From Leptobrachium leishanense (lineage: Eukaryota > Chordata > Amphibia > Anura > Megophryidae): a stretch of DNA of 64,000 nucleotides. Below are positions 46,363-56,697 of this stretch, one piece after another. Below the pieces are notes generated by a model. That model saw only the letters and a list, made by a program, of their open reading frames with translations. It searched no databases and was not told the DNA's origin. The stretch lies in assembly GCA_009667805.1 (NCBI GenBank), contig CM019067.1, forward strand, positions 160,103,049 through 160,167,048, given 5' to 3'. The translations under genes were made by a program, and so were the position numbers. How positions within the stretch are numbered: position 1 is the first letter of the stretch; each line of letters opens with the position of its first letter.

Positions 46363-47511
46363 CCCTTTCGCTGCTGAGGCTTTTCACACCTCTGTGCTGA
46401 GGTCATTTTTACCGCTTTCACTCATCATGTTTAACCGCGTTTTGTAGCCATATTTTGATATATGACCCAGACATATTATATATCGTTCTTTCCGGCAGAC
46501 TTGGCAGATTCATAATATGTCATTATTATATGTATATGTTATGTCATGTCTGTATATTATAACAAAAAATGCAATAAAATTAGAATTTTCAATAATTTAT
46601 TATGTGTAAAGTGTTTTTTTCACATTTTAACATGCGATCGTTTGCAGTTATATTTTGTATGGGGTGCGCTTGTTAAAAAAATTAGAAATGGGGTCTCGTT
46701 ACATTTTTTTTGGGGAAAATTTCGCTTTTTTTAACAAACGCACCGCATACAAAAATCGTTAGTGCAGCATTATTGTTCACATTATAATTGAAATGGGAAC
46801 AATATTGCTGCATTAACAAAACAAAAACAAACAAAAAAACTTGTTTATTTTTTTTTAGATTTTTTTTTTATAATATTTTTATTTTTTTATTTTTATTTAT
46901 TTTTAAAAACATTTTTCATGCTCATGTTTAGTATCCTTGGAAAGGTCATGCTCTGGCCGATCCAACGATATCAAACATTAACCCCTAGCTGCCACGGACC
47001 GGGAGATAGGGGGTTCATTGGAACCCCCTATCTCCACCATTGGTGGCAGCTAGGGGTTAAATCCAGGACTGGCGTCATCGTGCCATGCATGATGACACCA
47101 GTCCTCAGGGGGAGTTCCTGGAGGCTTGGCCGACATCCAAGATGTCGGCCAGCTCCAGGAGAGGATCACGATCCGGCGCTTTTCAGCGCCGATTCGTGAT
47201 CCGGCTCCCCAGGGGTTAATCACGCCACCGTTTGGAAGGACCTCCCCCTCCCATTCAGGTGCTTCCTCCGCACATGTGGGGGGGTGCCTGAATTAGATGT
47301 TATCGCGCCGCCGCGATGACATCTAATTGCTCTGCCGGGGTCCCGGAGTGCTGGGCTGACATCCAAGATGTCAGCCCGCACCGGGGGGCGCAGCAATCCG
47401 CCGGAATCCAGCAGATTGCTGCATCCTGTGCATGGACGCGCTCAGCGCGTCCATAGCACAGGAGAACCACTTGGCCGGAATGCGCTGAGCGCGTCCATAG
47501 CAGCCAAGTGG
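46363..47511. mobile_element. piggyBac-type MITE (TTAA target), 1149 bp
   Basis: TTAA at 46359-46362 and 47512-47515. Begins CCCTTTCGCTGCTGAGGC, ends GCAGCCAAGTGG. Inverted copy of 16123-17334 with the same hairpin chain (for example GGACGCGCTCAGCGCGTCC near 47434, GCTGACATCCAAGATGTCAGC near 47363). Confidence 0.85.
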
Positions 47512-47573
47512 TTAACTGGTGTTTGAAAAAAATCTAAAGCAATGTTATTTTTCACCTCGGGATTAAACATTCA

Positions 47574-48290
47574 CAGGGTTATTCAGAGAGCGGTGAAAAG
47601 CAGGAGAGTAACTGGAGAAGTGAAAATTCTAGGTCAAAATAGGTCTAGGTCTCTTCTCCTGCCAGTTCTCCTGGCTTTCACCTCTCTCTCAGGGTTGTTC
47701 AGAGAAAGGTGAAAACCAGGAGAATGGCAGGAAAAGAGAACAATCTGGACCAAATAGCCGATTTGGAAAGTGAGATAAGGCTAGGGTCAGACTAACGCAT
47801 TTTTCGCAGCGACCGTCAAAAAGTGCGTCCGAACGCATTGCCGTATTTTTTCACGGATTGCGCGAAAACAGTCATACGATGCACATTTTTGTGCGTGATT
47901 TTTTACGGATCCAAACCCGGAAACTTTGGGTGTCTGGACGTTTTATTGGCCGGACATGAGCAGGGTCTGACGTCTCCAAATCACGCACACACGCCGCTAG
48001 TGGACGCAGCGCACTCTGTACGTCCGTACTAGCGGTTCTGTGTTCTCGAAAAAATGCGTTAATTTTCCACTTGACTTGACTTTCGTGCGACCGTACTTCG
48101 TATATTGGCCGTCATTGCCCGTCATTTGCTGCTAGTGCGGCCGTGATTAAGTGCACCTAAACGCACGTTAAAAATTTGCTAGTCTGACCCTAGCCTAAAT
48201 GGGAGAATTTTTCTGGTTTAGCTATTTTGACCTAGAATTTTCCATTCTCCAGTCATTCTCCTGCTCTTCACCGCTCTCTGAATAACCCTG
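47574..48290. mobile_element. CAGGGTTATTC-family element split by a Harbinger-type MITE
   Basis: CAGGGTTATTCAGAGAGCGG at the left, CCGCTCTCTGAATAACCCTG at the right, long subterminal similarity (CAGGAGAATGACTGGAGAA type words). A second partial unit begins at 47692. No clear TSD. Confidence 0.65.
47779..48195. mobile_element. PIF/Harbinger-type MITE, 417 bp
   Basis: GGCTAGGGTCAGACTAACGC at the left, GTCTGACCCTAGCC at the right, TSD TAA (47776-47778, 48196-48198). This copy shows the empty site of hAT copy B (GGGTGTCTGGACG around 47930). Confidence 0.85.
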
Positions 48291-48291
48291 A

Positions 48292-48460
48292 CAGGGATAT
48301 TCAGAGAAAGGTGAAACTCAGGAGAATGACTGGAGAATGGAAAATTCTAGGTCAAAATAGCCAAACCAGAAAAATTCTCCCATTTATCTCACTTTCCAAA
48401 TCGGCTATTTGGTCTAGAATTTTCCATTCTCCAGTCATTCTCCTGCTTTTCACCACCAAA
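48292..48460. repeat. Inverted partial copy of the CAGGGTTATTC family
   Basis: CAGGGATATTCAGAGAAAGG and AATGACTGGAGAATGGAAAA pair with TTTTCCATTCTCCAGTCATT and CTGCTTTTCACC, forming a hairpin of about 165 bp directly next to 47574-48290. Confidence 0.7.
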
Positions 48461-49097
48461 AAATCAGTAAACTTTTTCTGCGTGTACGAAAATGTCTCCT
48501 CTTTTCATACAGACTGCCGCCCCAAGCAGTTGTTTATGGATAGATTAAAGGAAAAGCATTTACCGTCATTTGAAATGTCATTTTTTGTTTTTTTACATAT
48601 TTCTATACATCCTAGAAATCCGCCACTTCACGGGCAGGTTATGGGGACCTCCTAGGCACGATATTTGAAGGAATTTTTCATTTTTATTTTTAACCCTTAT
48701 TTCATGGAAAACTCACTGTCCCTTTAAAAACGTTTTTTTTAACTTTTTGTCCTTGTTTCCTGTTCCCCAGGGCACTACCCGGACCCCCATACACCTTTTA
48801 TGGCAAATATGTAGCATATATGCCCTCTTGGAGGGCAGGCTAAAAAAACAAATTTTCAGCCCTATTGACTTGCATGGGGGTTCGGGTTCGGGTTCGGACC
48901 CGAACAAATGGGAAGTTCGGGTTTGGGCCCGAACCGAACTCGGGGGGTGTTCGGCTCATCCCTAGTCCTGAACTCAGACCATCCCCCTGCAGCAAATGGC
49001 GCGTGTCAGCTGCGTGAGCGGGTCTAATCTGAGGCCCACGGCGGCACCCTGGCATTAACCCACTCCCAAGGGGCAACGCCCACCTGTCGTGAAGCTG

Positions 49098-49274
49098 TTA
49101 AAAAGCAAATCGATTTATAACTTTTTTGAAATGCATTTTTCTGGATGTTTTTGTTGTTATTCTGTCTTTCAATGTTAAAATAAACCTACCATTAAAATTA
49201 TAGACAGATCATTTCAGTGTCAGTGGGCAAACGTACAAAATCAGCAGTGAATCAAATAATTTTTTCCCTCACTG
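49098..49274 (+). mobile_element. Right end of the degenerate Tc1-like element
   Basis: AAAGCAAATCGATTTATAAC, TTGAAATGCATTTTTCTGG, AAATAAACCTACCATTAAAA, TCAGTGGGCAAACGTACAAA and TTTTTTCCCTCACTG then TA. It continues the sequence that stops at TTATTTCATTCATTAA (45764-45779), so 45780-49097 is an insertion. Confidence 0.8.
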
Positions 49275-50938
49275 TATATGTCCTGTCATGCCATATTATA
49301 GTTGCATTTATCACAGGTGACATATATATTTTGTTTTTAAGATCTAGCCTACAAACCTTTTTTAACATTGTTTGCATTACAATTAATATAAAAAGACAAC
49401 ATATGAAAATGAGTGCCTTGGCTCGTTTACTTCTCTAACAAATAAAATTCGGAAGTAAATGAAATATTACCTCATAAAAACCAAAACATTTTAGGAGATG
49501 TTTGAAGAATTGAAGGAGATATTACAGTTCTTTTCATTTGCAAGCAATATCTTTCTGACAAAAATGAAAATGCAAATATCATTTAAAAGGTTGCCCCACT
49601 GGACTAGATTTTTATCGAATCACTCCAATGCATGTGACAGTGAATTCTATACCTAGCTTCCTGCCCTGACCTTTGATAGGTAGACTCCTTTGATTCTCTT
49701 CTGTCTGTTTGTGTCTGTCATCCTTTGTTCTCTATCTTTGTTATCTGTTGACCCTGGAGAAAACTCTACTAGGTACCAGAAATCTGCAGATGGTTTCTGA
49801 AATAAAAATGTATCGCCTTAGGGATATTATAACCCCCCCCCCTCATAACATCAACGTAAATATTGCCAGAATTTAATATATTTTTAATTTTCATAAAATT
49901 ATTTTAGATATTCTGACACAAATGTCCCCAGAATTTCGATTTAAATGGTAAATTTGTATTTTCACCTTCATATCATGTTGATAACTTTAAGTAAAATCTC
50001 TTCTGTAAGCTTACTGTAACAGATAAAAGCAATAGTATATGTAAACTCCGTAATGCAAAATATGCAAAGCTATATAAATTGCTACGGCTGAATCCGAAAC
50101 GCAGTTTCTGTGGCTGGCAGACTCTAAATACGTTGGTGTCAAAAATAACAAGCGCTATACAACCATTTTCAAAACCTTCCTGACTTAAGGAAAACTGTAG
50201 TATTTCCAGACATTTACACCATTTTAATTTATCTCACCTTCCTCATAAATATGGAGCACAGGGCATAACCTTTGTGTCATTAAACATACAGCATTTAAAT
50301 CCTTGCTCTTTTCTTAACTAGCGGTAGGGAAGCCCAGAACAGGGATTAATTGGTTCCAGTTGATAAAATAAATATGCAACACATTTTTTGGAAACTGGTT
50401 ACAAAGATACCGTAATTTCACTTGCATGGAAGGGCAAACACCAAGCCGAAGCATTTTTAAGCTTTTTTCCCTGTGCCATTATAAGTTTGACTCATACTAT
50501 AGTATGTTTATAGTGTTATTCTTCTTAAATGTGCAAGAATTAGGTCAAGCGGCATATGTTTGATGACAACATGAATTAGCTCCCTTATAAAAAGAAAAAT
50601 AAAGCCATGTCTAAAACTGCATAGTTTGTGGATTTGTATTTCTTTATAACTATATATCTACATACTATACCTTCCTCCTCAGATCTTATTGCGCCTCGCC
50701 TTCATTTGCTGTTTATACCCAGGACATTAAGATATAATCCTAATTGCGTTTATTAGAAACTAACGGCAATTGGCTTTTACTCAGGTGGCACTTCGTAGCC
50801 ATCAATAGCAATTCCATGTCAAAAATACAGTAGTTTTTAAAATGCAGCCTGTATTTAGATAAATTTAAATAGTTTTTTGGAGGAAAAAAATTATGCACTC
50901 ACAGTACGACTTTAAATTCTGTCAACAGTTATATATAT
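49275..50938. other. No recognisable gene; TE-poor, looks single-copy
   Basis: I see no element ends, coding frame or repeat. 50560-50880 has balanced, non-repetitive sequence (for example CCTAATTGCGTTTATTAG, GGCACTTCGTAGCC), the look of conserved non-coding DNA, but conservation cannot be judged here. Confidence 0.4.
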
Positions 50939-51157
50939 TGCAGAGGACGGCAAGGCTGGGTCCTGAATGGGCTATATGTATCACCCCCTATTCGGGTTGT
51001 GGTCCCTTTAAGGACATCCGCAGGGTTAACCTTCCTGCCTCAGTAAGGGGCAACTCCCAGAGAGGAGTGTGGCAGTTGAGGAGGAAGTGATCAGCTGTAG
51101 CTGTATGTAAACAGGAGACTGAGAGCTGTGTTTCTGTGCCTTGATGGAAGGACTTAG
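50939..51157 (+). mobile_element. Possible solo LTR, left part (right part 58600-59060)
   Basis: TGCAGAGGACGGCAAGGCTG begins and, after removal of the Ngaro element, GGCGGTCCGTCACA ends (59060), a TG...CA unit of about 680 bp with ATAT on both sides. The right part holds AAAATAAAGCTG (polyadenylation-type signal, about 58760). No internal retroviral genes belong to it. Confidence 0.4.
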
Positions 51158-51403
51158 TTCGGAAGACAGACTGAATAGGAAAAAAGACGGCTTAAGAATT
51201 ATCTCTGAATTGTGCAAGAGGTAAAAGGGGAGTGAGTTCCCTTTGTCTAGGGAATCAGGCATGGGTGCCTTTGTTGTATGGGCTTAAGCATGGCTCTTCG
51301 TGATTGGATACACTAGGGAGATAAGCAGTGAGAGGGGAGGGGAGTAAGGGGTAGAAAAAGGAATGCCTGAGACATTTTGCGAATTACAGCAAATTTTTCT
51401 TTT
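51158..51403 (+). repeat. Ngaro split direct repeat A1
   Basis: TTCGGAAGACAGACTGAATA to TACAGCAAATTTTTC. About 95% identical to A2 (57211-57456). The ATG of ORF1 (51363) lies inside it. Confidence 0.93.
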
Positions 51404-52463
51404 GTGTTACAGGTCACCTGAAATCGCTGGAGCAGAATGTCTGGAAGTTAGAGGGCTGTACCGAAAAAATACCTGGAAGGAGAGAGCCCATGGACGGCAG
51501 GACTCGGCAGCAGGGAAGAGGAGGACCAGAGCAGGAGGATCGAGGCATCCAGTGCAGGGAGTATTGGCAGGCGCAGCGACCGCGGCGACTTCTCATGTGG
51601 TAGCTAGGCCCATTCGTCTTTCCTCTCCTGTCCACCGTTCTTTGTCTCCTGTATCCTCCGTTTCTGCCTTTTCTGCGGTCGGCTCTCAATATTCTCCCAC
51701 TTCCCCCACGGCTTCTCCCACGTCTGATCCCCGCTATCTTTCTGTTTTTTTTTTTTCTGGCTTGCCAAATAACTCGGTGGATGGGGCTGATCGGGCGGCC
51801 GATCAGCAAGCAGCGCATCCTTTAAGTAGCCCCTCCACTTTTTTGCCTCCCTATGTGCCCGCAGTGGATGCTGGTCGCACCCAGCGTGTGCCCGCAGTGG
51901 ATGCCGTTCGCATCCAGCGGGGGGTTCGTGCTCCGTCCCAGCCGCCGCCATTTTCAGGATTTTCTCAGCGGCCATCTTCTTTTCCCCCGCATGGCGATGT
52001 GCGCATGCCCAGCCCCTCCGTGAGTTTTAATGAGGTCAGAGCGCATCACATGGCCAGGCCTCATGTGGGGGGGCGGGGCCTTATGGTTACAGCGGGCCGC
52101 CATTATTGTACAGGGCAGCAAGCCCATACGGCCATTTTGATGCCCTTAAGCAATCTGATGCAGCTGGGAGACACAATTTTAAGGTACAAGGGGACAGTGG
52201 GTTTTCACAGCAAAGGGTCAGCAGGGGGGGCCCAATCTGAACGGTGGCCCATCATTAACGGTAGGCGCAGTCACAGAGAAGCAGAGGGCAACAGGGCTGG
52301 CATGTCGCAGGGGGCCAGTATGTCTCATGATGGGTCTATTTTAGAAGGTCATTGCTCACCCATTACATTGCAGGATTCATACTCAGGGGGTAATTTTGCT
52401 GCAGAAGGGGGGGTTCTGTTCGGAGGCAGGATAGGGGGGGTTCCCCCTCCCTTGACCAGTTAA
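51363..52463 (+). CDS. Ngaro ORF1, Ser/Pro-rich protein of 366 codons
   Basis: Starts MPETFCELQQIFLLCYRSPE inside repeat A1. The middle is rich in Ser, Pro and Ala (RPIRLSSPVHRSLSPVSSVS and PTSPTASPTSDPRYLSVF). The later part has a duplicated motif (VPAVDAGRTQR, then VPAVDAVRIQR). I recognise no domain. Its place directly upstream of Gag, and its position in the element, suggest an accessory or N-terminal Gag-like product of the retrotransposon. It is open throughout, unlike its neighbours. It may instead be untranslated leader that happens to be open. Confidence 0.5.
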   Translation: MPETFCELQQIFLLCYRSPEIAGAECLEVRGLYRKNTWKERAHGRQDSAAGKRRTRAGGSRHPVQGVLAGAATAATSHVVARPIRLSSPVHRSLSPVSSVSAFSAVGSQYSPTSPTASPTSDPRYLSVFFFSGLPNNSVDGADRAADQQAAHPLSSPSTFLPPYVPAVDAGRTQRVPAVDAVRIQRGVRAPSQPPPFSGFSQRPSSFPPHGDVRMPSPSVSFNEVRAHHMARPHVGGRGLMVTAGRHYCTGQQAHTAILMPLSNLMQLGDTILRYKGTVGFHSKGSAGGAQSERWPIINGRRSHREAEGNRAGMSQGASMSHDGSILEGHCSPITLQDSYSGGNFAAEGGVLFGGRIGGVPPPLTS

Positions 52464-52601
52464 GACCTACCAGGGATGGACAGGTTTATGGTAGGGACAC
52501 TGCAGGGAATATATACATTAGGGTTCAGGGAGAGGCTAGGAATGTGCCTGCAAATGTGATCGATACTTGTACTGACATTGTTCAATTGCAGGAGACAGAG
52601 C

Positions 52602-53521
52602 ATGGTTCCATGGCGTCCGGTTACAGCGAAGCAACGCGCCATAGAGAAGAGTGAGCTCTCAGCAAGGTTTGAGGACATGGAGCAACCGGGGACCAGCAGA
52701 GGAGGAGTGAGGAAAAGAATTGTTGATTGTTCGATTGACGGTTCAGAAACGGATTCCAGCTCGGAATCTGACTCTGAGGGGGAGGGAGGGGGTGAGAATC
52801 AGAAGCTATTTAGAATGGTTAAAAAAATGTGTAGAAAGCAGGGCAATAGAAGCAGAGGTAACGATTCAGACTCAGATGATGGGGACAGTGTGTCTGACAG
52901 TGAGGGGGAGTCTGAGTTTCAAGGAACGAGGTTAATTCCATTGTCGTCGCATTTAAAGAAGGCGCAGAAAGGGAAATACGTGGACTTATTTAGCATTACA
53001 AGGGAGGGGTGGGGAGCAGTCCAGGAAAAGAGGATCATTTATGGAATGGGTGAAGGGGTTCACAGTGAATGCAGAATGTTTTTTGGGAAACATCCTGGCC
53101 AGGTCAAATGTATGTTGAGGTATATGCATTTAATTACAGATTGTGCCACGCCATATGGGGTATTTTCATGGAGGGATTATGATGAGGAGTTAAGGAGAGG
53201 TAGTGTCAGAACGGGGAAGAAGGGAAGGAAGGATTTCAGGGTGAAGGTTTTGGATACGTGGTCCAGATTAGTGAGGATGTATGATGGCCAGGTAGGGGGA
53301 GGTCAGGGGTGAACAGGTCGGTTAAGAGGGAGGCGAGGGAATGCTGGGCTTTTAATGAAAAGCGGTGTGAGAAGGGCATGGAGTGCAGGTATAAGCATAT
53401 TTGTAGGTTTTGTGGAGGTGCGCACCCAGGAGTTGATTGTAGGCGGAAGGAATCGGGGAGGAATAATTCCTTTCATCCCCCAGGTAAATGGCCCAGCCAG
53501 AACACCGGTCCAGGTAAATGA
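52602..53521 (+). pseudogene. gag: Ngaro Gag with CCCH and zinc-knuckle motifs, frameshifted
   Basis: ATG at 52602 (MVPWRPVTAKQRAIEKSEL). An acidic Ser-rich section (SETDSSSESDSEGEGGG) is followed by a conserved core (PLSSHLKKAQKGKYVDLFS, CMLRYMHLITDCATPYGVF, VLDTWSRLVRMYDGQ). The frame ends at 53312 and the next part lies in another frame (53309-53521). That part has a CCCH finger CWAFNEKRCEKGMECRYKH (C-x7-C-x5-C-x3-H) and a knuckle CRFCGGAHPGVDC. Gag would package the element's RNA. The first shift looks like an indel. The end overlaps the start of the pol frame, so a gag-pol overlap is natural for the element. Confidence 0.78.
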
Positions 53522-55058
53522 GTTAGTGGCAGAGTTGAAAGGGTACCCGAAAGCGGAGGATCGGGAGGAAATGAGTAGTGGTTTTCGGGAGGGCTTCAGG
53601 ATACCGGTTTGAGGGGACGTGATGGGGGGTAAGAGAGTAAAAAATTTGAAGTCAGTGTATGAGCTACCAGAGGTCTTGAAAGATAAGTTGGAGAAGGAGG
53701 TGTTACTAGGTAGGATGGCTGGTCCATTTTTGAAGTCGCCAATAGAGAAGCTGGTGGTTTCGCCGCTGGGGGTTGTGCCTAAGAAGGAGAAGGGGAAATA
53801 CAGGATGATCCAGCATTTGTCTTATCCGAAAGGGCAGTCTGTGAACGATGCTATAAGTAAGGAAGACGCTTCTGTTACCTACCAGTCTTTTGATCAGGCA
53901 GTGAGTTTGGTACGGGAGGCTGGACAGGGGGCTGAGTCGGCTTTCAGGCTGTTACCGCTTCATCCAGAGAGTTTTCGGTTGATGGGGTGTAAGTTCGAGG
54001 GACAATTCTATATAGACAAATGTTTGCCCATGGGGTGTGCGATATTATGTGCTCATTTCGAAAGGTTTAGTACATTTTTGCACTGGTTGGTGGAGAAAAA
54101 AGCAGGATGTAAGAGTATGGTGCATTATTTGGATGACTTCATGATAGTGGGCTCCAAAGGGACAGGAGAGTGTGGCAGGGTCATGGATGTGCTGTTAAGG
54201 ACATTTGGGCATCTAGGAGTGCCGGTGGCAAGGGACAAGTCAGAAGGGCCCTGTGTTAGGTTGACGTTTTTGGGCATTGAGATTGATTCGGTGAATCAGC
54301 TATTCAGGTTGCCGGAAGATAAGGTTGAGAAACTAAAGTTGGCTATTCGGCAGGCAATGGAAATGGAGAAAATCAAGCTTAGGGAGTTACAGAAGCTCTT
54401 GGGCCTGCTGAATTTTGCATGTAGGGTGATTCCAGTCGGTAGGATTTTCAAGAGGCGTATGGAAATATGTACAAGGGGAGTTACCAGGCAGAATTTCAGG
54501 ATCAGGTTGAGCCAGCAGGTCAAGGTGGATTTGGGAGTGTGGGACGTTTTCTTGAGAGATTTCAATGGGGTTAGAATCTGGGAGGAGAGGGTCACAGCGG
54601 AAGAGATACAGCTGTTTACAGATGCTGCGGGAGGTTTTGGAGCATACTTGACTGAAAGATGGTGTGATGGGGAATGGCCACAGGAGTGGATTCAAAGAGG
54701 TTGGATTAAAAATTTGGTGTTGCTGGAACGCTTTCCAATTGTGGCAGCGATTCAGTTGTGGGGGAAAGAACTGGTGAATAAAAGCATTTTGTTTTGGTCC
54801 AATAATCAAGGTGTGGTCCAGGTGCTGAATAGCATGTCAGCATCATCTCCTCAGGTTATAGCCTATGTTAGGTACTTGGTATTGTTATGTTTACAAAGCA
54901 ATATAAACTTTAGGGCTAAACATATACCGGGGGTGAGAAATGTTGTGGCTGATGCATTGTCTCAGTTCAAGTGGGATGTTTTCCACCGGTTGGCTCCAGA
55001 AGCAAATCTGCAAGGTGAAGGTTTCCCTTCGTTTCTTTGGCAGATTGGGAACAGATAG
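53355..55058 (+). pseudogene. pol: Ngaro reverse transcriptase and RNase H, disabled
   Basis: The frame opens over the Gag end and carries NELVAELKGYPKAEDREEM and GFREGFRIPV, then an in-frame TGA (53610-53612). From the next ATG (53619) 479 codons are open. RT: SPLGVVPKKEKGKYRMIQHL (residues 48-67), SAFRLLPLHPESFRLMGC, LPMGC, and YLDD at 170-173. RNase H: LFTDAAGG (Asp 335), LERFPIVAA (Glu 370), FWSNNQGVVQVLN (Asn 395 where Asp is expected) and HIPGVRNVVADALS (Asp 445). The segment before SAFRLL reads AGQGAE and lacks the usual first catalytic Asp (a V-D-[IV] motif), so a small in-frame deletion is likely. With the stop and two missing acidic residues, this copy cannot be active. Confidence 0.9.
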
Positions 55059-55936
55059 AGGTCATCAATGATTTGGTGAGGAGATCGTTGGCACCAAAGA
55101 CGTGGGTATCGTATAGCAGACATTGGAGGAAGTGGAGCGAGTTTAGGAGGAGTCGAGAAGGGGGAGAAGATAGTGTGTTTTTGGAATACTTGCAGAGTTT
55201 ACGGAGTAAGGGGATAAAGAAGGGGCAACTAGGGAATATTTTAGCCGGTATTTCGTACTTTGCTCGGTTAAGGGAAGAGAGAGATGTTACTAAAAGATTT
55301 GTTGTGAGGAAGATTTTGAGAGGATGGGGTACAATGGGGGACAGGTGCAGTGATAAGAGGGAGCCGATAACGAGAGAGAGACTTGAAGCTTTAGGGCGAA
55401 TACTTAGCAAGGTCTGTAAGGATGGGTATAAGGCCAGGCTATTTAGGGCAGCTTTTGTGTTAGCGTTTTCGATGGCTTTAAGGATCGGGGAACTGGTCGC
55501 TCCAAGTAGACATTCCAACCAGTTGGGTTTAAGGAGGGAGGACGTGAGAGTGACAGAGGGAGCAGTGTTGGTGCTAATAAGAAAGTCAAAAACGGATAGA
55601 GAGGGAAAAGGTGTGTGGGTCGCTGCTAAGGCGCATGTTGGTGAAGTCTGTCCATTGGTCTGTGTGAGGGGATACTTGGAGGTGGCTCCTTCGAATGGCC
55701 ACATGTTTCTGAGGCACGAGGATGGTACTAACTTGTCACGGTATCAGTTCAAGATGGTTTTACGGAAGGCTGTTAAGAGACTTGGTTGGAAGGGGAGCTG
55801 CATTGCATCTCATTCCTTCAGGATAGGGGCAGCTACCACAGCAGTGGAATTGGGTTGCCCTAAAGACCAAATTAAAAAGTTGGGCAGATGGAAATCAGAG
55901 GCATATAGGCGGTATTTGAGGCCATTAAAGAAGTGA
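55037..55936 (+). CDS. Ngaro tyrosine recombinase (about 299 codons, open)
   Basis: The enzyme integrates the circular DNA copy. Its frame overlaps the end of RT (stop at 55056-55058) by about 20 nt, -1 relative to RT. It opens after a TGA at 55016 and has no early ATG, so it is probably made by frameshift or as a fusion. The N-terminal core-binding part includes SLAPKTWVSYSRHWRKW. Numbered from the TTG at 55037, catalytic residues in order are Arg 149 (MALRIGELVAP), a Lys in the strand IRKSKTDREG, His 259 and Arg 262 (ASHSFRIGAATTA), Trp 285 (LGRWKS) and Tyr 293 (AYRRYLRPL). All key residues are present, so this is the best preserved gene of the element. Confidence 0.9.
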   Translation: MADWEQIEVINDLVRRSLAPKTWVSYSRHWRKWSEFRRSREGGEDSVFLEYLQSLRSKGIKKGQLGNILAGISYFARLREERDVTKRFVVRKILRGWGTMGDRCSDKREPITRERLEALGRILSKVCKDGYKARLFRAAFVLAFSMALRIGELVAPSRHSNQLGLRREDVRVTEGAVLVLIRKSKTDREGKGVWVAAKAHVGEVCPLVCVRGYLEVAPSNGHMFLRHEDGTNLSRYQFKMVLRKAVKRLGWKGSCIASHSFRIGAATTAVELGCPKDQIKKLGRWKSEAYRRYLRPLKK

Positions 55937-56033
55937 GGGGTGGAAGCGATTGTTATATATATTTTAAAAAAATATATATATTTGTTTTGCGGATTGTATA
56001 GTATGGTTTGGGTATTGCTGTTAATGGATTCTT

Positions 56034-56626
56034 TTGGTTTTATTTTTTATTTTTCCAGGTCGGGCAATGAGAGTCTGGGTCCTGGGACACTTCTACGTGC
56101 ACTGGGCGGCGAGTTATGCTGTGGGCACAAGGAAGGGAGAGAACCTGGGGTTCAGTCTCACAGAAGTAGGCATTAGATGGGTAGGGAAGAGGGGTATGAG
56201 GTGGGATCAGTTGTTAGAGATAGCGCAGTCATCCAGGAGAAAGTGGGGGAGGCCAGATATTATGATAATACATTTAGGGGGAACGATATTGGCCTTATTC
56301 CATTTCAGCAATTTCAGGAGTTCGTCATGAAGACTTTTAGGTGGTTTGGGAAGGAGTGGCCAGATGTTAAAATTCTCTGGTCTAGCGCGAATTCTAGGCT
56401 AATGTGGAGAAACTGTAGAGATCAGAGGGTGGGGTATATAGGTAGGAAAAAATTAAATCAAGCAGTGAAAAAGGCAGTGAAGGAAATATGGGGAAGGGTT
56501 CTGGAGCACCCAGGCATAGGGGCAGTTAATGAGGAGTTGTTTCGGAGTGACGGGGTCCACTTATCAGAGGCCGGGAACGTTCTCTTCATTGAAGGCATTG
56601 AAGGCGCGATAAGGAATTTTTTGTGA
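56034..56626 (+). pseudogene. Ngaro SGNH-type hydrolase, frameshifted and lacking its Ser
   Basis: Begins after the recombinase (RVWVLGHFYVHWAASYA). SGNH-family landmarks appear in order: block I GH-F-YVHW, where the family has the nucleophile Ser at the Phe position; block III GGND, split by a frameshift in a five-G run (56277-56281); then WPDVKILWSSANSRL and the terminal SDGVHLSEAGN with the catalytic Asp and His. A frame change is needed between IIHLGG and NDIGL. Some vertebrate Ngaro elements are known to carry such a hydrolase; its role in transposition is unknown. The Ser loss and the 1-nt deletion make this copy inactive. Confidence 0.75.
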
Positions 56627-56697
56627 GGTAAGAGGAAAAGGTCATGGGTTTTTTATTGGTGGCAGAAAAAAGAGGGTCCTCATTTTTTGGTGGCGGT

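Larger units (their letters stand above)
45940..48964. mobile_element. hAT element, copy C (TAGGGATGAG family), 3025 bp
   Basis: TAGGGATGAGCTGTTCGAG at the left, GGTGTTCGGCTCATCCCTA at the right, exact 8-bp TSD GTCCTGAA (45932-45939, 48965-48972). Opposite orientation to copies A and B: 48490-48964 is the reverse complement of 633-1180. It contains a piggyBac-type MITE (46363-47511), a CAGGGTTATTC pair (47574-48460) and a Harbinger-type MITE (47779-48195). No transposase. Confidence 0.88.
45780..49097. mobile_element. piggyBac-type element (TTAA target), split by hAT copy C
   Basis: TTAA on both sides (45776-45779, 49098-49101). The left begins CCCTCTCCCGCTGCAGGAC, the right ends CACCTGTCGTGAAGCTG. 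Without the hAT it is about 290 bp, with internal inverted words (CAGCTGACACGCGCCA and TGGCGCGTGTCAGCTG). TIR similarity is weak, so the piggyBac label rests mainly on the TTAA duplication. Confidence 0.65.

Noticed and set aside
51414..51975. Minus-strand ORFs opposite Ngaro ORF1
   Set aside because: Shadow frames of a GC-rich open region on the plus strand.
54967..55704. 245-codon minus-strand ORF opposite the recombinase
   Set aside because: Antisense of the tyrosine recombinase, whose catalytic motifs are clear on the plus strand.
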